Source: Prauserella muralis (GTDB lineage Bacteria > Actinomycetota > Actinomycetes > Mycobacteriales > Pseudonocardiaceae). From it: a DNA stretch of 64,000 bases. Location of the stretch: the NCBI RefSeq assembly GCF_003202285.1, contig NZ_MASW01000007.1, positions 310,001 to 374,000 on the forward strand. The letters are read 5' to 3'. The position numbers were made by a program, and so were the translations under genes. Within the stretch, counting starts at the first letter, position 1; each line of letters starts with the position of its first letter. This document shows positions 24,970-33,167 of the stretch, piece by piece. A model generated the notes under the pieces. That model did no database searches, was not told where the DNA came from, and saw nothing but the letters and a program-made list of their open reading frames with translations.

Positions 24970-25747
24970 GGAACACCCGGAGCAGGCACTGTGGGTCTAC
25001 GCCGTGACCACCGGACTCGCCGCCGAGCGGCTGGGCACCGACCGCGGTGTCGGTGGCGCGCCCGTGCGGCCGCTGACCGAGGGTGAGCTGACCGCGCTGG
25101 TCAGCCCGGTGGATCTCGCCGAGTTCGGTGAGGAGGCGCTGCGGCGCAACCTGGAGGACCTCGACTGGCTGGCCGCCACGGCACGCGCGCACGACACGGT
25201 GGTCACGGCCGCCGCACGGGCGGCCACGGCGGCCGTGCCGCTGCGGCTGGCCACCGTCTACCTGGGCGAGGACCGCGTGCGCGGGCTGCTCGCCGAACGG
25301 CGCGCCGACTTCACCGCCGCGCTGGAGCTGCTGGCCGGGCGCACCGAGTGGGGGGTGAAGGCCTACGCCGACCCGGACGCCCTCGCGGAGGATGCCGCCG
25401 CCCCTGCCGAGGGCTCCGGGCAGGGCGCCGGCACCGCGTACCTGCTGCGGCGCAAGGCGCAGCTGTCGGCACGTGAGGCGGCGCAGCGGGAGGCGGCCGC
25501 GCACGCCGAGCACCTGCACACCGCCCTGGCCCGGCTGGCCGTCTCCGCACGGCGGCATCCGCCGCAGGACCCGGCGCTGTCGCGGGAGCGCGGCTGGATG
25601 GTGCTCAACGGCGCCTACCTCGTCGACGACGACCGCGCCGAGGAGCTGGCCCGGCAGGTCGAGGCGCTGGCCGGGACCCGGCGCGGCGTCCGGCTGGAGC
25701 TGACCGGGCCGTGGCCGCCCTACTCGTTCGCGGGGGTGGTCCAGTGA
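24962..25747 (+). CDS. gvpL: Gas vesicle protein GvpL (GvpF/L family)
   Basis: The 261-residue second GvpF/L paralogue: LWVYAVTTGL, GELTALVSPVDLAEF, AVPLRLATVYLGEDRVR, TEWGVKAYADP, a central helical insert with many Arg/Ala, and the ending LTGPWPPYSFAGVV typical of the family. It overlaps gvpJ by 8 bp and gvpS by GTGA. Confidence 0.9.
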   Translation: MAEEHPEQALWVYAVTTGLAAERLGTDRGVGGAPVRPLTEGELTALVSPVDLAEFGEEALRRNLEDLDWLAATARAHDTVVTAAARAATAAVPLRLATVYLGEDRVRGLLAERRADFTAALELLAGRTEWGVKAYADPDALAEDAAAPAEGSGQGAGTAYLLRRKAQLSAREAAQREAAAHAEHLHTALARLAVSARRHPPQDPALSRERGWMVLNGAYLVDDDRAEELARQVEALAGTRRGVRLELTGPWPPYSFAGVVQ

Positions 25748-25935
25748 GGGAGGTCGACGCGGCGCCCGAGCGCCGCATCTCGCTGGTCGACCTGCTCGAC
25801 CGTGTGCTCGCGGGCGGGGTGGTGCTCTCCGGCGAGGTGACCCTATGCATCGCCGAGGTCGACCTGGTGCACGTCTCGCTGCGGGCACTCATCACCTCGG
25901 CGAGCACGCTGGAACGGGCGGCCGCCGATGGCTGA
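25744..25935 (+). CDS. gvpS: Gas vesicle protein GvpS (GvpA-like, short)
   Basis: A 63-residue minimal GvpA-type protein: ISLVDLLDRVLAGGVVLSGE followed by VTLCIAEVDLVHVSLRALIT. It lacks the tails of GvpA and GvpJ, as GvpS does. The GTG start lies in the gvpL stop; the gene overlaps gvpK by 8 bp. Confidence 0.85.
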   Translation: MREVDAAPERRISLVDLLDRVLAGGVVLSGEVTLCIAEVDLVHVSLRALITSASTLERAAADG

Positions 25936-26242
25936 GCCCGAGCGCGGCCCCGTAGCCCGTCGCAATCCGCTGGCCGAGCGCATCGGCACCGACCCGGAGT
26001 CCGTGGAGAAGGGGCTGGCCGGGCTCGTGCTGACCATCGTCGAGCTGCTCCGCCAGCTCATGGAGCGCCAGGCGCTGCGCAGAGTCGAGGACGGTGGGCT
26101 GAGCGACGACCAGGTCGAGCGCATCGGTCTCACCCTCATGCGACTGGAGGAACGCATGGTCGAGCTGCGGGAACACTTCGGGCTGGAGCCGGAGGACCTC
26201 AACATCGACCTCGGACCGCTGGGCCCCCTTCTTTCCGAATGA
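25928..26242 (+). CDS. gvpK: Gas vesicle protein GvpK
   Basis: The 104-residue protein shows the GvpK pattern: VEKGLAGLVLTIVELLRQLM, ERQALRRVE, LSDDQVERIGLTLMRLEERM, FGLEPEDLNIDLGPLG. GvpK is a helical assembly protein. Last canonical gvp gene. Confidence 0.92.
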   Translation: MAEPERGPVARRNPLAERIGTDPESVEKGLAGLVLTIVELLRQLMERQALRRVEDGGLSDDQVERIGLTLMRLEERMVELREHFGLEPEDLNIDLGPLGPLLSE

Positions 26243-26266
26243 AGGGTTTTCGTATGCTGTCCGGCG

Positions 26267-26626
26267 ATGAGTTGGTTGCTGAGGGCGTGGCAGGAGTCCG
26301 CCGCGCGTCGTGAGCTGGCAGCACTGGCCGACAGGCTGGGCAGTGCGGGCCTGTCCCTCAGCGCGCTCGCACCCGGGCTGCTCGCCACCGTCGACCAGCA
26401 CGCAGCCGCCGTCCGCGACATCCTCGCGCTGAGCGGCAGCCATGTCGGCCCCGTCGAGCTCGCCGGTTACGCCCGCGGCGTGCAGGACGGCTCGGGAACG
26501 AGCGCGGGATGGCGGCCGGAACCAGGCGACTGGGTCACCCTCCGCCTCGCCGCGGTGTGCCTGCTGGCCGCCGCGGGAACCGTGGTGGTCAACAGCGGGG
26601 ACGTCGACCCGCTGCTGTTCTTCTAG
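26267..26626 (+). CDS. DUF6401-like small protein
   Basis: A 119-residue helical protein starting MSWLLRAWQESAARRELAAL, with VELAGYARGVQDG in the middle and a hydrophobic C-terminus ending DPLLFF. The start pattern and the AGYARGVxD block resemble the DUF6401 family found beside actinobacterial biosynthetic genes; the match is from memory. It begins 24 bp after gvpK; TATGCT 14 bp before the ATG could be a separate -10 element. Confidence 0.55.
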   Translation: MSWLLRAWQESAARRELAALADRLGSAGLSLSALAPGLLATVDQHAAAVRDILALSGSHVGPVELAGYARGVQDGSGTSAGWRPEPGDWVTLRLAAVCLLAAAGTVVVNSGDVDPLLFF

Positions 26627-26647
26627 CGCATCCTCAGCGCCGCCGCC

Positions 26648-26853
26648 GAGCCCAAGGTGACCTTCGGTACCTACCGGCCACCACCGAGCGAGCCCAAGGG
26701 CACCTTGGGCACGCATCGTGTACCCGCGGGCACCTTCGGCTCGCCCCCGGCACCGACCAACACCGGGAACCCACACGCACGCCCCGGGCCACCACCGAGC
26801 GAGCCCAAGGGCACCTTGGGTACGCATCGTGTACCCACGGGCACCTTCGGCTC
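26648..26853. repeat. Array of family-1 palindromes (two full units and a half unit)
   Basis: This fills most of the 350-bp gap 26627-26976, where I see no gene. It holds a half unit at 26648-26670, a full unit at 26690-26742 and another at 26801-26853. The full units repeat with a 111-bp period and share the flank CCACCACCGAGCGAGCCC and the loop GCATCGT. Each arm reads GAGCCSAAGGGCACCTT and then SGGTAC, with small differences. Confidence 0.8.
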
Positions 26854-26976
26854 GGTGCCGGGCGGTCGTATCCGGTGGCGGCTTGGCTGTCGGCTCGGTG
26901 CCGTAGCGTCCCCCGCGCGCGAAGCGGCGGCGGGGCACCGGCCGTGCTCCCGCCGCCGCTGTCCGTTGCCGGGTGC

Positions 26977-27750
26977 TTACCTCGGGTGGTCCTGCGGCGT
27001 CTGCTGCCCGACCGCCGGGGACTGGAACGGCTCGGTCTGCGCACGCATCGCGTCCTCACGGCCGCGCTGGTACGCCTGGGTCTGGCCCTTCGCGTTGGGC
27101 ATCTCCTGCTCGGCGCGGCCCAGCCAGCGCTCCCAGCGCTGCTGCATCGGCCGCACCATGCCGCCGCCGACACCGACGACGAGCACGCCGCCGACGGTGG
27201 CCAGCACCGCCACGAGCACCGGCGTCGTCACCGTCGTGGCGACCCCGACCTGGTTCAGGGCGGCGATGACACCGAGTGCCACGATGAACACCTGCGCCAG
27301 CCGGGCCACGAAGTTGCCGTAGCTCAGCCCGCTCAGCGCACTGCCGAGCAGGTCACGCACCGCACCGGCGATGGCGGAGGCCACGACGATGATGATGACG
27401 GCCACGATGGCCCGCGGCAGCCACGCCACGATGGCTGTCAGCATGGCGCTGACCGGGTTGGGACCGAACACCCCGAACGCCAGCTGCAGCGCGATCAGCA
27501 GAACGGCGTAGTAGACGAGCGCGGCGATCAGGCCGCTCGCATCGTACTTGGACCGCTCGAGAGCCCGCTTGATCCCGCCCTTCTCGACGGCGCGCTCGAA
27601 ACCCAGCCGGTGCAGCAGCATCGTGACGAGCTTGCGCAAGCCCTTCGCAATGAGCCAGCCGATGAGCAGGATCACCAGGAAGGCGGCGAACTTCGGCAGG
27701 AACGTGATGACCGACCGAAGCATGTCGTTGAAGGATTCCGTTATGTTCAT
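26977..27750 (-). CDS. Mechanosensitive-channel-like membrane protein (conserved TM helix type)
   Basis: A 257-residue protein with about five membrane segments: FAAFLVILLIGWLIAKGL, LIAALVYYAVLLIALQLAF, LPRAIVAVIIIVVASAIAG, ARLAQVFIVALGVIAALNQ and a Gly/Val-rich last one. The conserved TM-helix repeat of CmpX/MscS-like proteins is visible, but the beta domain of MscS is absent. A hydrophilic Gln-rich tail ends it. The ATG at 27750 follows GGACGGAAGCC; upstream in-frame codons are poorly coding. Channel activity is inferred. Confidence 0.75.
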   Translation of the reverse strand: MNITESFNDMLRSVITFLPKFAAFLVILLIGWLIAKGLRKLVTMLLHRLGFERAVEKGGIKRALERSKYDASGLIAALVYYAVLLIALQLAFGVFGPNPVSAMLTAIVAWLPRAIVAVIIIVVASAIAGAVRDLLGSALSGLSYGNFVARLAQVFIVALGVIAALNQVGVATTVTTPVLVAVLATVGGVLVVGVGGGMVRPMQQRWERWLGRAEQEMPNAKGQTQAYQRGREDAMRAQTEPFQSPAVGQQTPQDHPR

Positions 27751-27940
27751 CCGGCTTCCGTCCTTTCCGTGGCCGACTGGGCCGTTTCCGGTCGCACCAG
27801 ACCGTGTGGACTGTCGCTGATGGACGGTCCACACGAAGCCCGGCTGCCGGACCACTGTTTCTGTGGCGTCGGAGTACCCGGAACCTGAGCGTCACATGCC
27901 TGTTATCGGTGCGCTGTTTCAGGCGGGAAATATCGCTCGT

Positions 27941-28825
27941 TCAGGGGAGCCTCAACGAGTGAGCCAGCGCGCCGATGTCGGCAGGCCCGACACGGCAGCA
28001 GCCGCCGAGCAACTCGGCTCCCTCGGCCCGCCAGCGCGCGACGTCCGCGGCGGCGAAGCGGGACCGTCCGATCCACGTGCGCCGCCGCGCGTCCCAGCTC
28101 TCGCCACTGTTCGGGTAGGCGACCACCGGTTTGCCGGTCACCTCCCGGGCGAGCGCGGCCGCCTCGGCGACCTCGCCGGGCGCGCAGCAGTTGACGCCGA
28201 CGGCGAGCACGTCGTCGCGGCCGGCCGCGACGGAGAACGCGTCGGCGAGCGGCTGTCCCGCTCGCGTGCGGCCGCTCTCGACCGTGTACGACAGCCACGC
28301 GGGGACACCGAGGCCCGCCAGCGCATCGAGCATCGCCTCGGCCTCGTCGGCGTCGGGGATCGTCTCCAGGGCGACGACGTCCGGCCCCGCGGCGGCGAGC
28401 ACCTCCAGCCGGGGCCGGTGGAACGCCACCAGTTCCCGCCTGCTCAGCCCGTAACGGCCGCGGTACTCCGAGCCGTCGGCGAGCATCGCGCCGTACGGCC
28501 CCACCGAGGCGGCGACCCACCGGCGCCGGGTACCGGGCACCCGGTCCCTGGCGCGCGCGGCGAGCTCCACGCTGCGGCGCAGCAGTGTCTCGGCCTCCGC
28601 CCTGCCGATTCCGGCGGCGGCGAAGCCGGGGAAACTGGCCTGATAGCTCGCGGTGATGGCGACGTCGGCCCCGGCACGGTAGAACGCCTCGTGCGCGGCC
28701 ACGATCTCGTCCGGTGCGTCGGCGAGCAGGCGGGCCGACCACAGCGCGTCCGACAGGTCGTGCCCGCGCGCTTCGAGTTCGGTCGCCAGACCACCGTCCA
28801 GGACCATCGGACCGTCCAGCCGCAC
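27941..28825 (-). CDS. mmuM: Homocysteine S-methyltransferase
   Basis: The 294-residue barrel protein transfers a methyl group, usually from S-methylmethionine, to homocysteine. It shows LDGGLATELEARGHDL (about 9-24), ITASYQASFPGF, ASVGPYGAMLADGSEYRG, and the zinc cysteines in VGVNCC (about 210-215) and GGCCRVGP (about 275-282). Length equals the E. coli MmuM type. The start is GTG 28825, or ATG 28807. Stands alone. Confidence 0.9.
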   Translation of the reverse strand: MRLDGPMVLDGGLATELEARGHDLSDALWSARLLADAPDEIVAAHEAFYRAGADVAITASYQASFPGFAAAGIGRAEAETLLRRSVELAARARDRVPGTRRRWVAASVGPYGAMLADGSEYRGRYGLSRRELVAFHRPRLEVLAAAGPDVVALETIPDADEAEAMLDALAGLGVPAWLSYTVESGRTRAGQPLADAFSVAAGRDDVLAVGVNCCAPGEVAEAAALAREVTGKPVVAYPNSGESWDARRRTWIGRSRFAAADVARWRAEGAELLGGCCRVGPADIGALAHSLRLP

Positions 28826-28926
28826 GCGTTCAGCCTACGGGGTGGTGCTCGTCAATATGGCGGCGGCCGGTGCGCGGATCCCCGCGCCCACGCCATATCG
28901 TGTGCGCTGCCAAGGAGGTGCGGCCC

Positions 28927-30051
28927 GTGCACGATGTCGACTACTACGAGCTCCTCGGCGTGCGTCCCGACGCCACGCCCGCGGAGATCAAGTCGGCGTA
29001 TCGCGCGCTCGCGCGGTCGATGCATCCCGACACCGGCGGCACGACGGGAACTTTCCGCCTGCTGCGCGAGGCCTACGAAACACTCACCGATCCGGTGCGG
29101 CGCGCGGAGTACGACCGTGACGACGAGCCCACCGAGACGCTGCCGGTCGCCACGGCCACCCGGCCCCGGCCGCAGTGGCGCCCCCGGTCCCGGCCACGCC
29201 GCTTCGGGGAGGACCCGGACTTCGTGCCGCCCGCGCCCCGGCTGGATGTCGAGGCGATCCCGTGGTGGCACACGGTGGACGCGGTCACCCGCGTGCACTA
29301 CGCGCGGCCCGGCTCGCCGGGGCATGCGCCCACCGTGGCGGCCGTGGGTGCGCTGCTGGCGCTCGCGCTGCCGGTGCTGCTCGCGCCGTCGGCCTTCTCC
29401 ACGCCGGTGCTCGTCACCTGGCTGGTCGTGCTCGCCGCCGCGGGCTGCGTCGCGGTGCTGCTCGGCCGCAGGTACCTGGCGACCCTGCGCACGGTGCGGG
29501 CGTTTCGCAGCGAGTTCGGCGGGCGCACGGTGTTCGGCCGACCCGGCGCCGATCCGGACCAGGTCGGTGAACGGCTCACGGCCGACCTGCTCTCCCGTTA
29601 CCTCACGCGGCTGCCCGGCGCGCGGATCTTCCACGGGCTCTCCTGGCCCGACTCGGTGTTCGCCGACGTCGACCACGCGGTGCTGTGCGGCAGACGGCTG
29701 GTGCTGGTGGAGTCGAAGCTGTGGCTGCCGGGGCACTACAGCACCGGTGACGGGGTGCTGCTGCGCAACGGCAGGCGCTTCCGCGGTGGCGGCAGCAGGC
29801 TGCCGGACAGCGTCGAGGCGTTCCGGGCGCTCCTGCCCGATGTCGAGGTACGCGGCGCCCTCGTCGTGTACCCGAGCCGGGCGGGCGCGCTCAGCACCGA
29901 GCCGGAGCCGCAGGGGACGGCGCCGCCGATGACGCCGGAGCAGTTCGTGCACGAGATCGGCGCGTGGCTGGCCGCCGATCCGTCCACTGTAGATCGCGAG
30001 GTGTTCAGGACGGTGCTCGCCAGGGTCGCGGGCTCCGCCGACCGGCGCTGA
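28927..30051 (+). CDS. J-domain / membrane / NERD-domain protein
   Basis: The 374-residue protein starts with a J-domain (about 3-65: DYYELLGVRPDATPAEIKSA, HPD motif at 33-35, EAYETLTDPVRRAEYDRDD). A Pro/Arg-rich linker (about 75-125), two adjacent membrane helices (about 138-180) and a NERD-type nuclease-related domain (about 215-330) follow. The NERD part shows DSVFADVDHAVLCGRRLVLV and ESKLW, where the Asp and the ExK pair fit the nuclease active site. The GTG start has AAGGAGG upstream. A membrane protein pairing Hsp70 recruitment with a possible nuclease is unusual; function unknown. Confidence 0.75.
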   Translation: MHDVDYYELLGVRPDATPAEIKSAYRALARSMHPDTGGTTGTFRLLREAYETLTDPVRRAEYDRDDEPTETLPVATATRPRPQWRPRSRPRRFGEDPDFVPPAPRLDVEAIPWWHTVDAVTRVHYARPGSPGHAPTVAAVGALLALALPVLLAPSAFSTPVLVTWLVVLAAAGCVAVLLGRRYLATLRTVRAFRSEFGGRTVFGRPGADPDQVGERLTADLLSRYLTRLPGARIFHGLSWPDSVFADVDHAVLCGRRLVLVESKLWLPGHYSTGDGVLLRNGRRFRGGGSRLPDSVEAFRALLPDVEVRGALVVYPSRAGALSTEPEPQGTAPPMTPEQFVHEIGAWLAADPSTVDREVFRTVLARVAGSADRR

Positions 30052-30081
30052 TCACACCCGGTTCACGCGGGTTGTGGCTCA

Positions 30082-30762
30082 ATGTCGGGCATGGCGGACA
30101 CATCTGCACCGAGCAGCCCGGCCCTGCCCGTGGTCGGCGTCACGTCCTTGCTCACCGGCTCCCTGCTCATGGGGCTGCTGCATCTGCTGCCCTCCAGTGA
30201 CGGCATCGACCCCGTCCGCAGGACCATCAGCGAGTACGCGCTCGGACCCGACAGGTGGCTGTTCGACGTCGCGGTGCTGCTGGTCGCGGCCGGGTCGGCG
30301 GCGGTGTTCGGCACGCTCGTCCGGCAGGGCCGGGTACGCGCGCTGTCGGCGACGACCGTGCTGGGCGCGGCGTGGGTGCTCGGCCTGCTCACGGTGATGG
30401 TGTTTCCCAAGACGGACTGGTCGGTGGGCCCCAGCCTCGCCGGGACGATCCACCGCTACGCCAGCATCGTGGCGTTCGTCTGCCTGCCGCTGGCGGTGCT
30501 GGCGGCGGCACGGGCCAGCTTCCCCTCGTCGGCGCCGCTGCGCTGGCTGGCGCGCCTGCTGGCACTGACGTCGCTGGCGTGGTTCGGGGTGATCCTCACG
30601 GCGGTGGGCCTCATGCTCGCGGGCGGCGAGGCCTGGTGGCGGGCCATCCCGCTCGGGCTCGTGGAGCGCTTGATGGCGCTCAACGAGGTCGTCGCCGTCC
30701 TGTTCCTCGGCGTGGGCCTGCTGCGCTCGCCCGCGCCTCAGCACAGCCTCGCCACCACCTGA
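30082..30762 (+). CDS. DUF998 family membrane protein
   Basis: The 226-residue protein has six hydrophobic segments and the family features RRTISEYALGPDRWLFDVA in the first loop and VFPKTDWSVGPSLAGTIHRY in the central loop. DUF998 proteins have no known role. The start could be 30082 or the ATG at 30091. Followed by the fabG operon. Confidence 0.8.
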   Translation: MSGMADTSAPSSPALPVVGVTSLLTGSLLMGLLHLLPSSDGIDPVRRTISEYALGPDRWLFDVAVLLVAAGSAAVFGTLVRQGRVRALSATTVLGAAWVLGLLTVMVFPKTDWSVGPSLAGTIHRYASIVAFVCLPLAVLAAARASFPSSAPLRWLARLLALTSLAWFGVILTAVGLMLAGGEAWWRAIPLGLVERLMALNEVVAVLFLGVGLLRSPAPQHSLATT

Positions 30763-30797
30763 CGCCATCTCGTCCGGGACATCCTCTGGTAGGTTGC

Positions 30798-30811
30798 TAA
30801 GCGCACGCTTA
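30798..30811. promoter_or_regulatory. Operator TAAGCG-CA-CGCTTA before fabG
   Basis: A perfect 14-bp inverted repeat, TAAGCGCACGCTTA, ending 18 bp before the fabG start codon. The same element occurs at 39374 and, with one mismatch, at 40033, both around a TetR gene. A TetR-type operator is inferred. Confidence 0.6.
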
Positions 30812-30829
30812 CTCGATGAGGAGGATGAA

Positions 30830-31591
30830 GTGACCGAGTCCGCTTCCCGTGTCGCGATCGTCACCGGGGCAGGCCGCGGCATCGGCGCCGCCGTCGCCAG
30901 GCGCCTCGCGCGTGACGGGTTCGCCGTCGCCCTGCTCGACCTCGACGAGGCGGGCGCCAAGGCAGGCGCCGAAGCCATCACCGCCGACGGTGGCCGCGCG
31001 ATCGGCCTCAGCGTGGACGTCAGCGATGCCGACGCCGTCGACTCCGCCGTGAGTGCCGTGGCCGAGCAGCTCGGGCCGCCCACCGTGCTCGTCAACAACG
31101 CCGGCATCACCAGGGACAACCTGCTGTTCAAGATGAGCGAGTCCGACTGGGACTCGGTGATGAACGTGCACCTGCGGGGTTCGTTCCTGATGAGCCGCGC
31201 GACGCAGAAGCACATGACCGAGCAGGGCTGGGGCCGCATCGTCAACCTTTCCAGCACCTCCGCCCTCGGCAACCGCGGCCAGGCGAACTACTCCACCGCC
31301 AAGGCCGGCCTGCAGGGCTTCACCAAGACCCTGGCCATCGAGCTCGGCAAGTTCGGCGTCACGGTCAACGCGATCGCGCCGGGGTTCATCGAGACCGAGA
31401 TGACCGCGGCCACCGCCGAGCGCGTCGGCATGAACTTCGACGACTTCAAAGCCGCCGCCGCGGCCGAGATCCCGGTGCGCAGGGTGGGCCAGCCCGACGA
31501 CATCGCCAACGTGGTCTCGTTCCTGGTCGGCGACGAGTCGTCGTTCGTGTCCGGCCAGGTCGTCTACGTGGCGGGCGGGCCGAAGGCATGA
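30830..31591 (+). CDS. 3-oxoacyl-ACP reductase-type SDR (FabG-like)
   Basis: A 253-residue classical SDR. It has cofactor motif TGAGRGIG (about 12-19), NNAGITRDNLLFKM, the catalytic Ser in VNLSSTSALG, and YSTAK with the Tyr/Lys pair. Typical FabG endings ETEMTAA and FLVGDESSFVSGQVVYVAGG are present. It likely reduces 3-oxoacyl or 3-oxoacyl-CoA with NAD(P)H. GAGGAGGATGAA precedes the GTG. It overlaps the MaoC gene by ATGA, so reductase and hydratase act together. Confidence 0.88.
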   Translation: MTESASRVAIVTGAGRGIGAAVARRLARDGFAVALLDLDEAGAKAGAEAITADGGRAIGLSVDVSDADAVDSAVSAVAEQLGPPTVLVNNAGITRDNLLFKMSESDWDSVMNVHLRGSFLMSRATQKHMTEQGWGRIVNLSSTSALGNRGQANYSTAKAGLQGFTKTLAIELGKFGVTVNAIAPGFIETEMTAATAERVGMNFDDFKAAAAAEIPVRRVGQPDDIANVVSFLVGDESSFVSGQVVYVAGGPKA

Positions 31592-32049
31592 GCGGCGTGC
31601 GCGTGTTCGGCAGCCTCGACGAGTTCACCGGCGCCGCGGGCGAGCGGCTGGGCCAGAGCGACTGGCACACGGTGACCCAGGAGCAGGTGAACCTGTTCGC
31701 CGACGCCACCGGCGACCACCAGTGGATCCACGTCGATCCGCAGCGCGCCGCCGAGGGTCCCTTCGGTGCCCCCATCGCCCACGGCTACCTCACCCTGTCG
31801 CTGATCCCGATGTTCGGCCAGCAGGTCTACCGCGTCGAGGGCCTGCGCATGGGCATCAACTACGGCCTCAACAAGGTGCGCTTCCCGCAGGTGGTTCCGG
31901 TCGGCTCCAAGATCAGGGCGACCGCGGAACTGGCCGAGGTCACTCCGTCGGAGCAGGGCGTGCGGGCCGTCGTGCGGTGGACGATCGAGATCGACGGCCA
32001 GAGCAAACCCGCGTGCGTGGCCGAGACGGTCGCGGTCCTGGTTCCCTAG
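31588..32049 (+). CDS. MaoC-like (R)-enoyl-CoA hydratase
   Basis: The 153-residue hot-dog-fold protein has the hydratase-2 motif FADATGDHQWIHVDPQRA and then FGAPIAHGYLTLSL, with the catalytic Asp and His. NYGLNKVRFPQVVPVGSKI follows. It hydrates trans-2-enoyl-CoA to the (R)-3-hydroxy form. Coupled to fabG. Confidence 0.9.
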   Translation: MSGVRVFGSLDEFTGAAGERLGQSDWHTVTQEQVNLFADATGDHQWIHVDPQRAAEGPFGAPIAHGYLTLSLIPMFGQQVYRVEGLRMGINYGLNKVRFPQVVPVGSKIRATAELAEVTPSEQGVRAVVRWTIEIDGQSKPACVAETVAVLVP

Positions 32050-32096
32050 ACCCGTGCGCCGGGCGCGCCGCCGTCGCACGGAGCGGCGTCTCGACA

Positions 32097-32112
32097 TACC
32101 GACCGGTCGGTA
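32097..32112. promoter_or_regulatory. 16-bp palindromic operator before the phosphotransferase/ACAD operon
   Basis: The perfect palindrome TACCGACCGGTCGGTA lies 30 bp before the GTG start at 32143. Such ACCGACCGGTCGGT boxes are typical of TetR-family sites. The TetR genes at 37203 and 39398 are candidates. Confidence 0.6.
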
Positions 32113-32142
32113 CCGCCGGTCTCACGCGACAAGGAGGTCACC

Positions 32143-33165
32143 GTGAGTGATCAGGATCCACCGGGGCTCGACCTGGCGCGGTTGCGCGCCCATCTCGACC
32201 GGGAGCGGCCCGGCCTCGTCACCGGGCCGCTCACCGCCGAGGTCGTCCAGGGCGGCCGGTCGAACCTGACCTACGTCGTCAGCGACGGCACCGGACGGTG
32301 GGTGGTGCGCCGCCCTCCGCTGGGACACGTCCTGCCAACGGCGCACGACATGGGTCGTGAGCACCGCGTGATCAGCGCGCTCGGCCCCACTCCCGTGCCG
32401 GTGCCGCGGACGCTGCTGCTGTGCCAGGACCCCGACGTGCTGGGCGCGCCGTTCTACGTGATGGAGTTCGTCGAGGGCACTCCGTACCGCGGCAAGGAGG
32501 AGCTGGAGCGGCTGGGCGCCGAGCGCACCCGCGCCATCGCCGACTCGCTCATCGACACGCTCGTCGACCTGCACGCGGTGAACCCGGCCGAGGCCGGGCT
32601 GGCCGACTTCGGCAGGCCGGAGGGCTTTCTGGAGCGGCAACTGCGGCGGTGGAAGAAGCAGCTCGACGCCTCCCGCAGCCGCGACCTTCCCGGCATCGAC
32701 GAGCTGCACGAGCGGCTCGCCGGGCGGCTGCCCGCCTCCCCCGAGCCGACGATCGTGCACGGCGACTACCGGCTCGACAACGTGCTCGTCGGCACCGACG
32801 ACGAGATCAAGGCCGTGCTCGACTGGGAGATGTCCACGCTGGGCGACCCGCTCACCGACATCGCCCTCATGGTGGCCTACGCCGAGCGCTCGACACTCGA
32901 CCTGAGCTTCGTCAGCAACGTCAGCGCCGCACCGGGCTACCCGGGCACCGACGAGGTCGTCGCCCGCTACGCCGAGCGCTCCGGGCGGGACGTGTCGGGC
33001 CTGAGCTGGTACGTCGGCTTCGCGTTCTTCAAGCTCGCCGTGATCTTGGAGGGCATCTACTACCGCTTCAGCCACGGCCAGACGGTCGGGGAAGGCTTCG
33101 ACAGGATCGGCTCCGGCGTCGCGCCGCTGGTGGCGCACGGCAACGCCGCGCTCAAGGAGGACTAG
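32143..33165 (+). CDS. Phosphotransferase (APH fold, ACAD10-N-like)
   Basis: A 340-residue aminoglycoside-phosphotransferase-fold protein. It shows VVQGGRSNLTYVVSDG (glycine loop), WVVRRPP, the Brenner-type motif IVHGDYRLDNVL (about 204-215) and the metal motif LDWEMSTLGDPLTDIALM. This is the type that in animals is fused to ACAD10/11 and phosphorylates 4-hydroxyacyl-CoA; here three acyl-CoA dehydrogenase genes follow directly. That role is inferred from context. AAGGAGGTCACC precedes the GTG. Confidence 0.85.
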   Translation: MSDQDPPGLDLARLRAHLDRERPGLVTGPLTAEVVQGGRSNLTYVVSDGTGRWVVRRPPLGHVLPTAHDMGREHRVISALGPTPVPVPRTLLLCQDPDVLGAPFYVMEFVEGTPYRGKEELERLGAERTRAIADSLIDTLVDLHAVNPAEAGLADFGRPEGFLERQLRRWKKQLDASRSRDLPGIDELHERLAGRLPASPEPTIVHGDYRLDNVLVGTDDEIKAVLDWEMSTLGDPLTDIALMVAYAERSTLDLSFVSNVSAAPGYPGTDEVVARYAERSGRDVSGLSWYVGFAFFKLAVILEGIYYRFSHGQTVGEGFDRIGSGVAPLVAHGNAALKED

Positions 33166-33167
33166 TC

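Noticed and set aside
26648-26853. CRISPR array
   Set aside because: Units are long palindromes with only two full copies, near-identical spacers and no cas genes.
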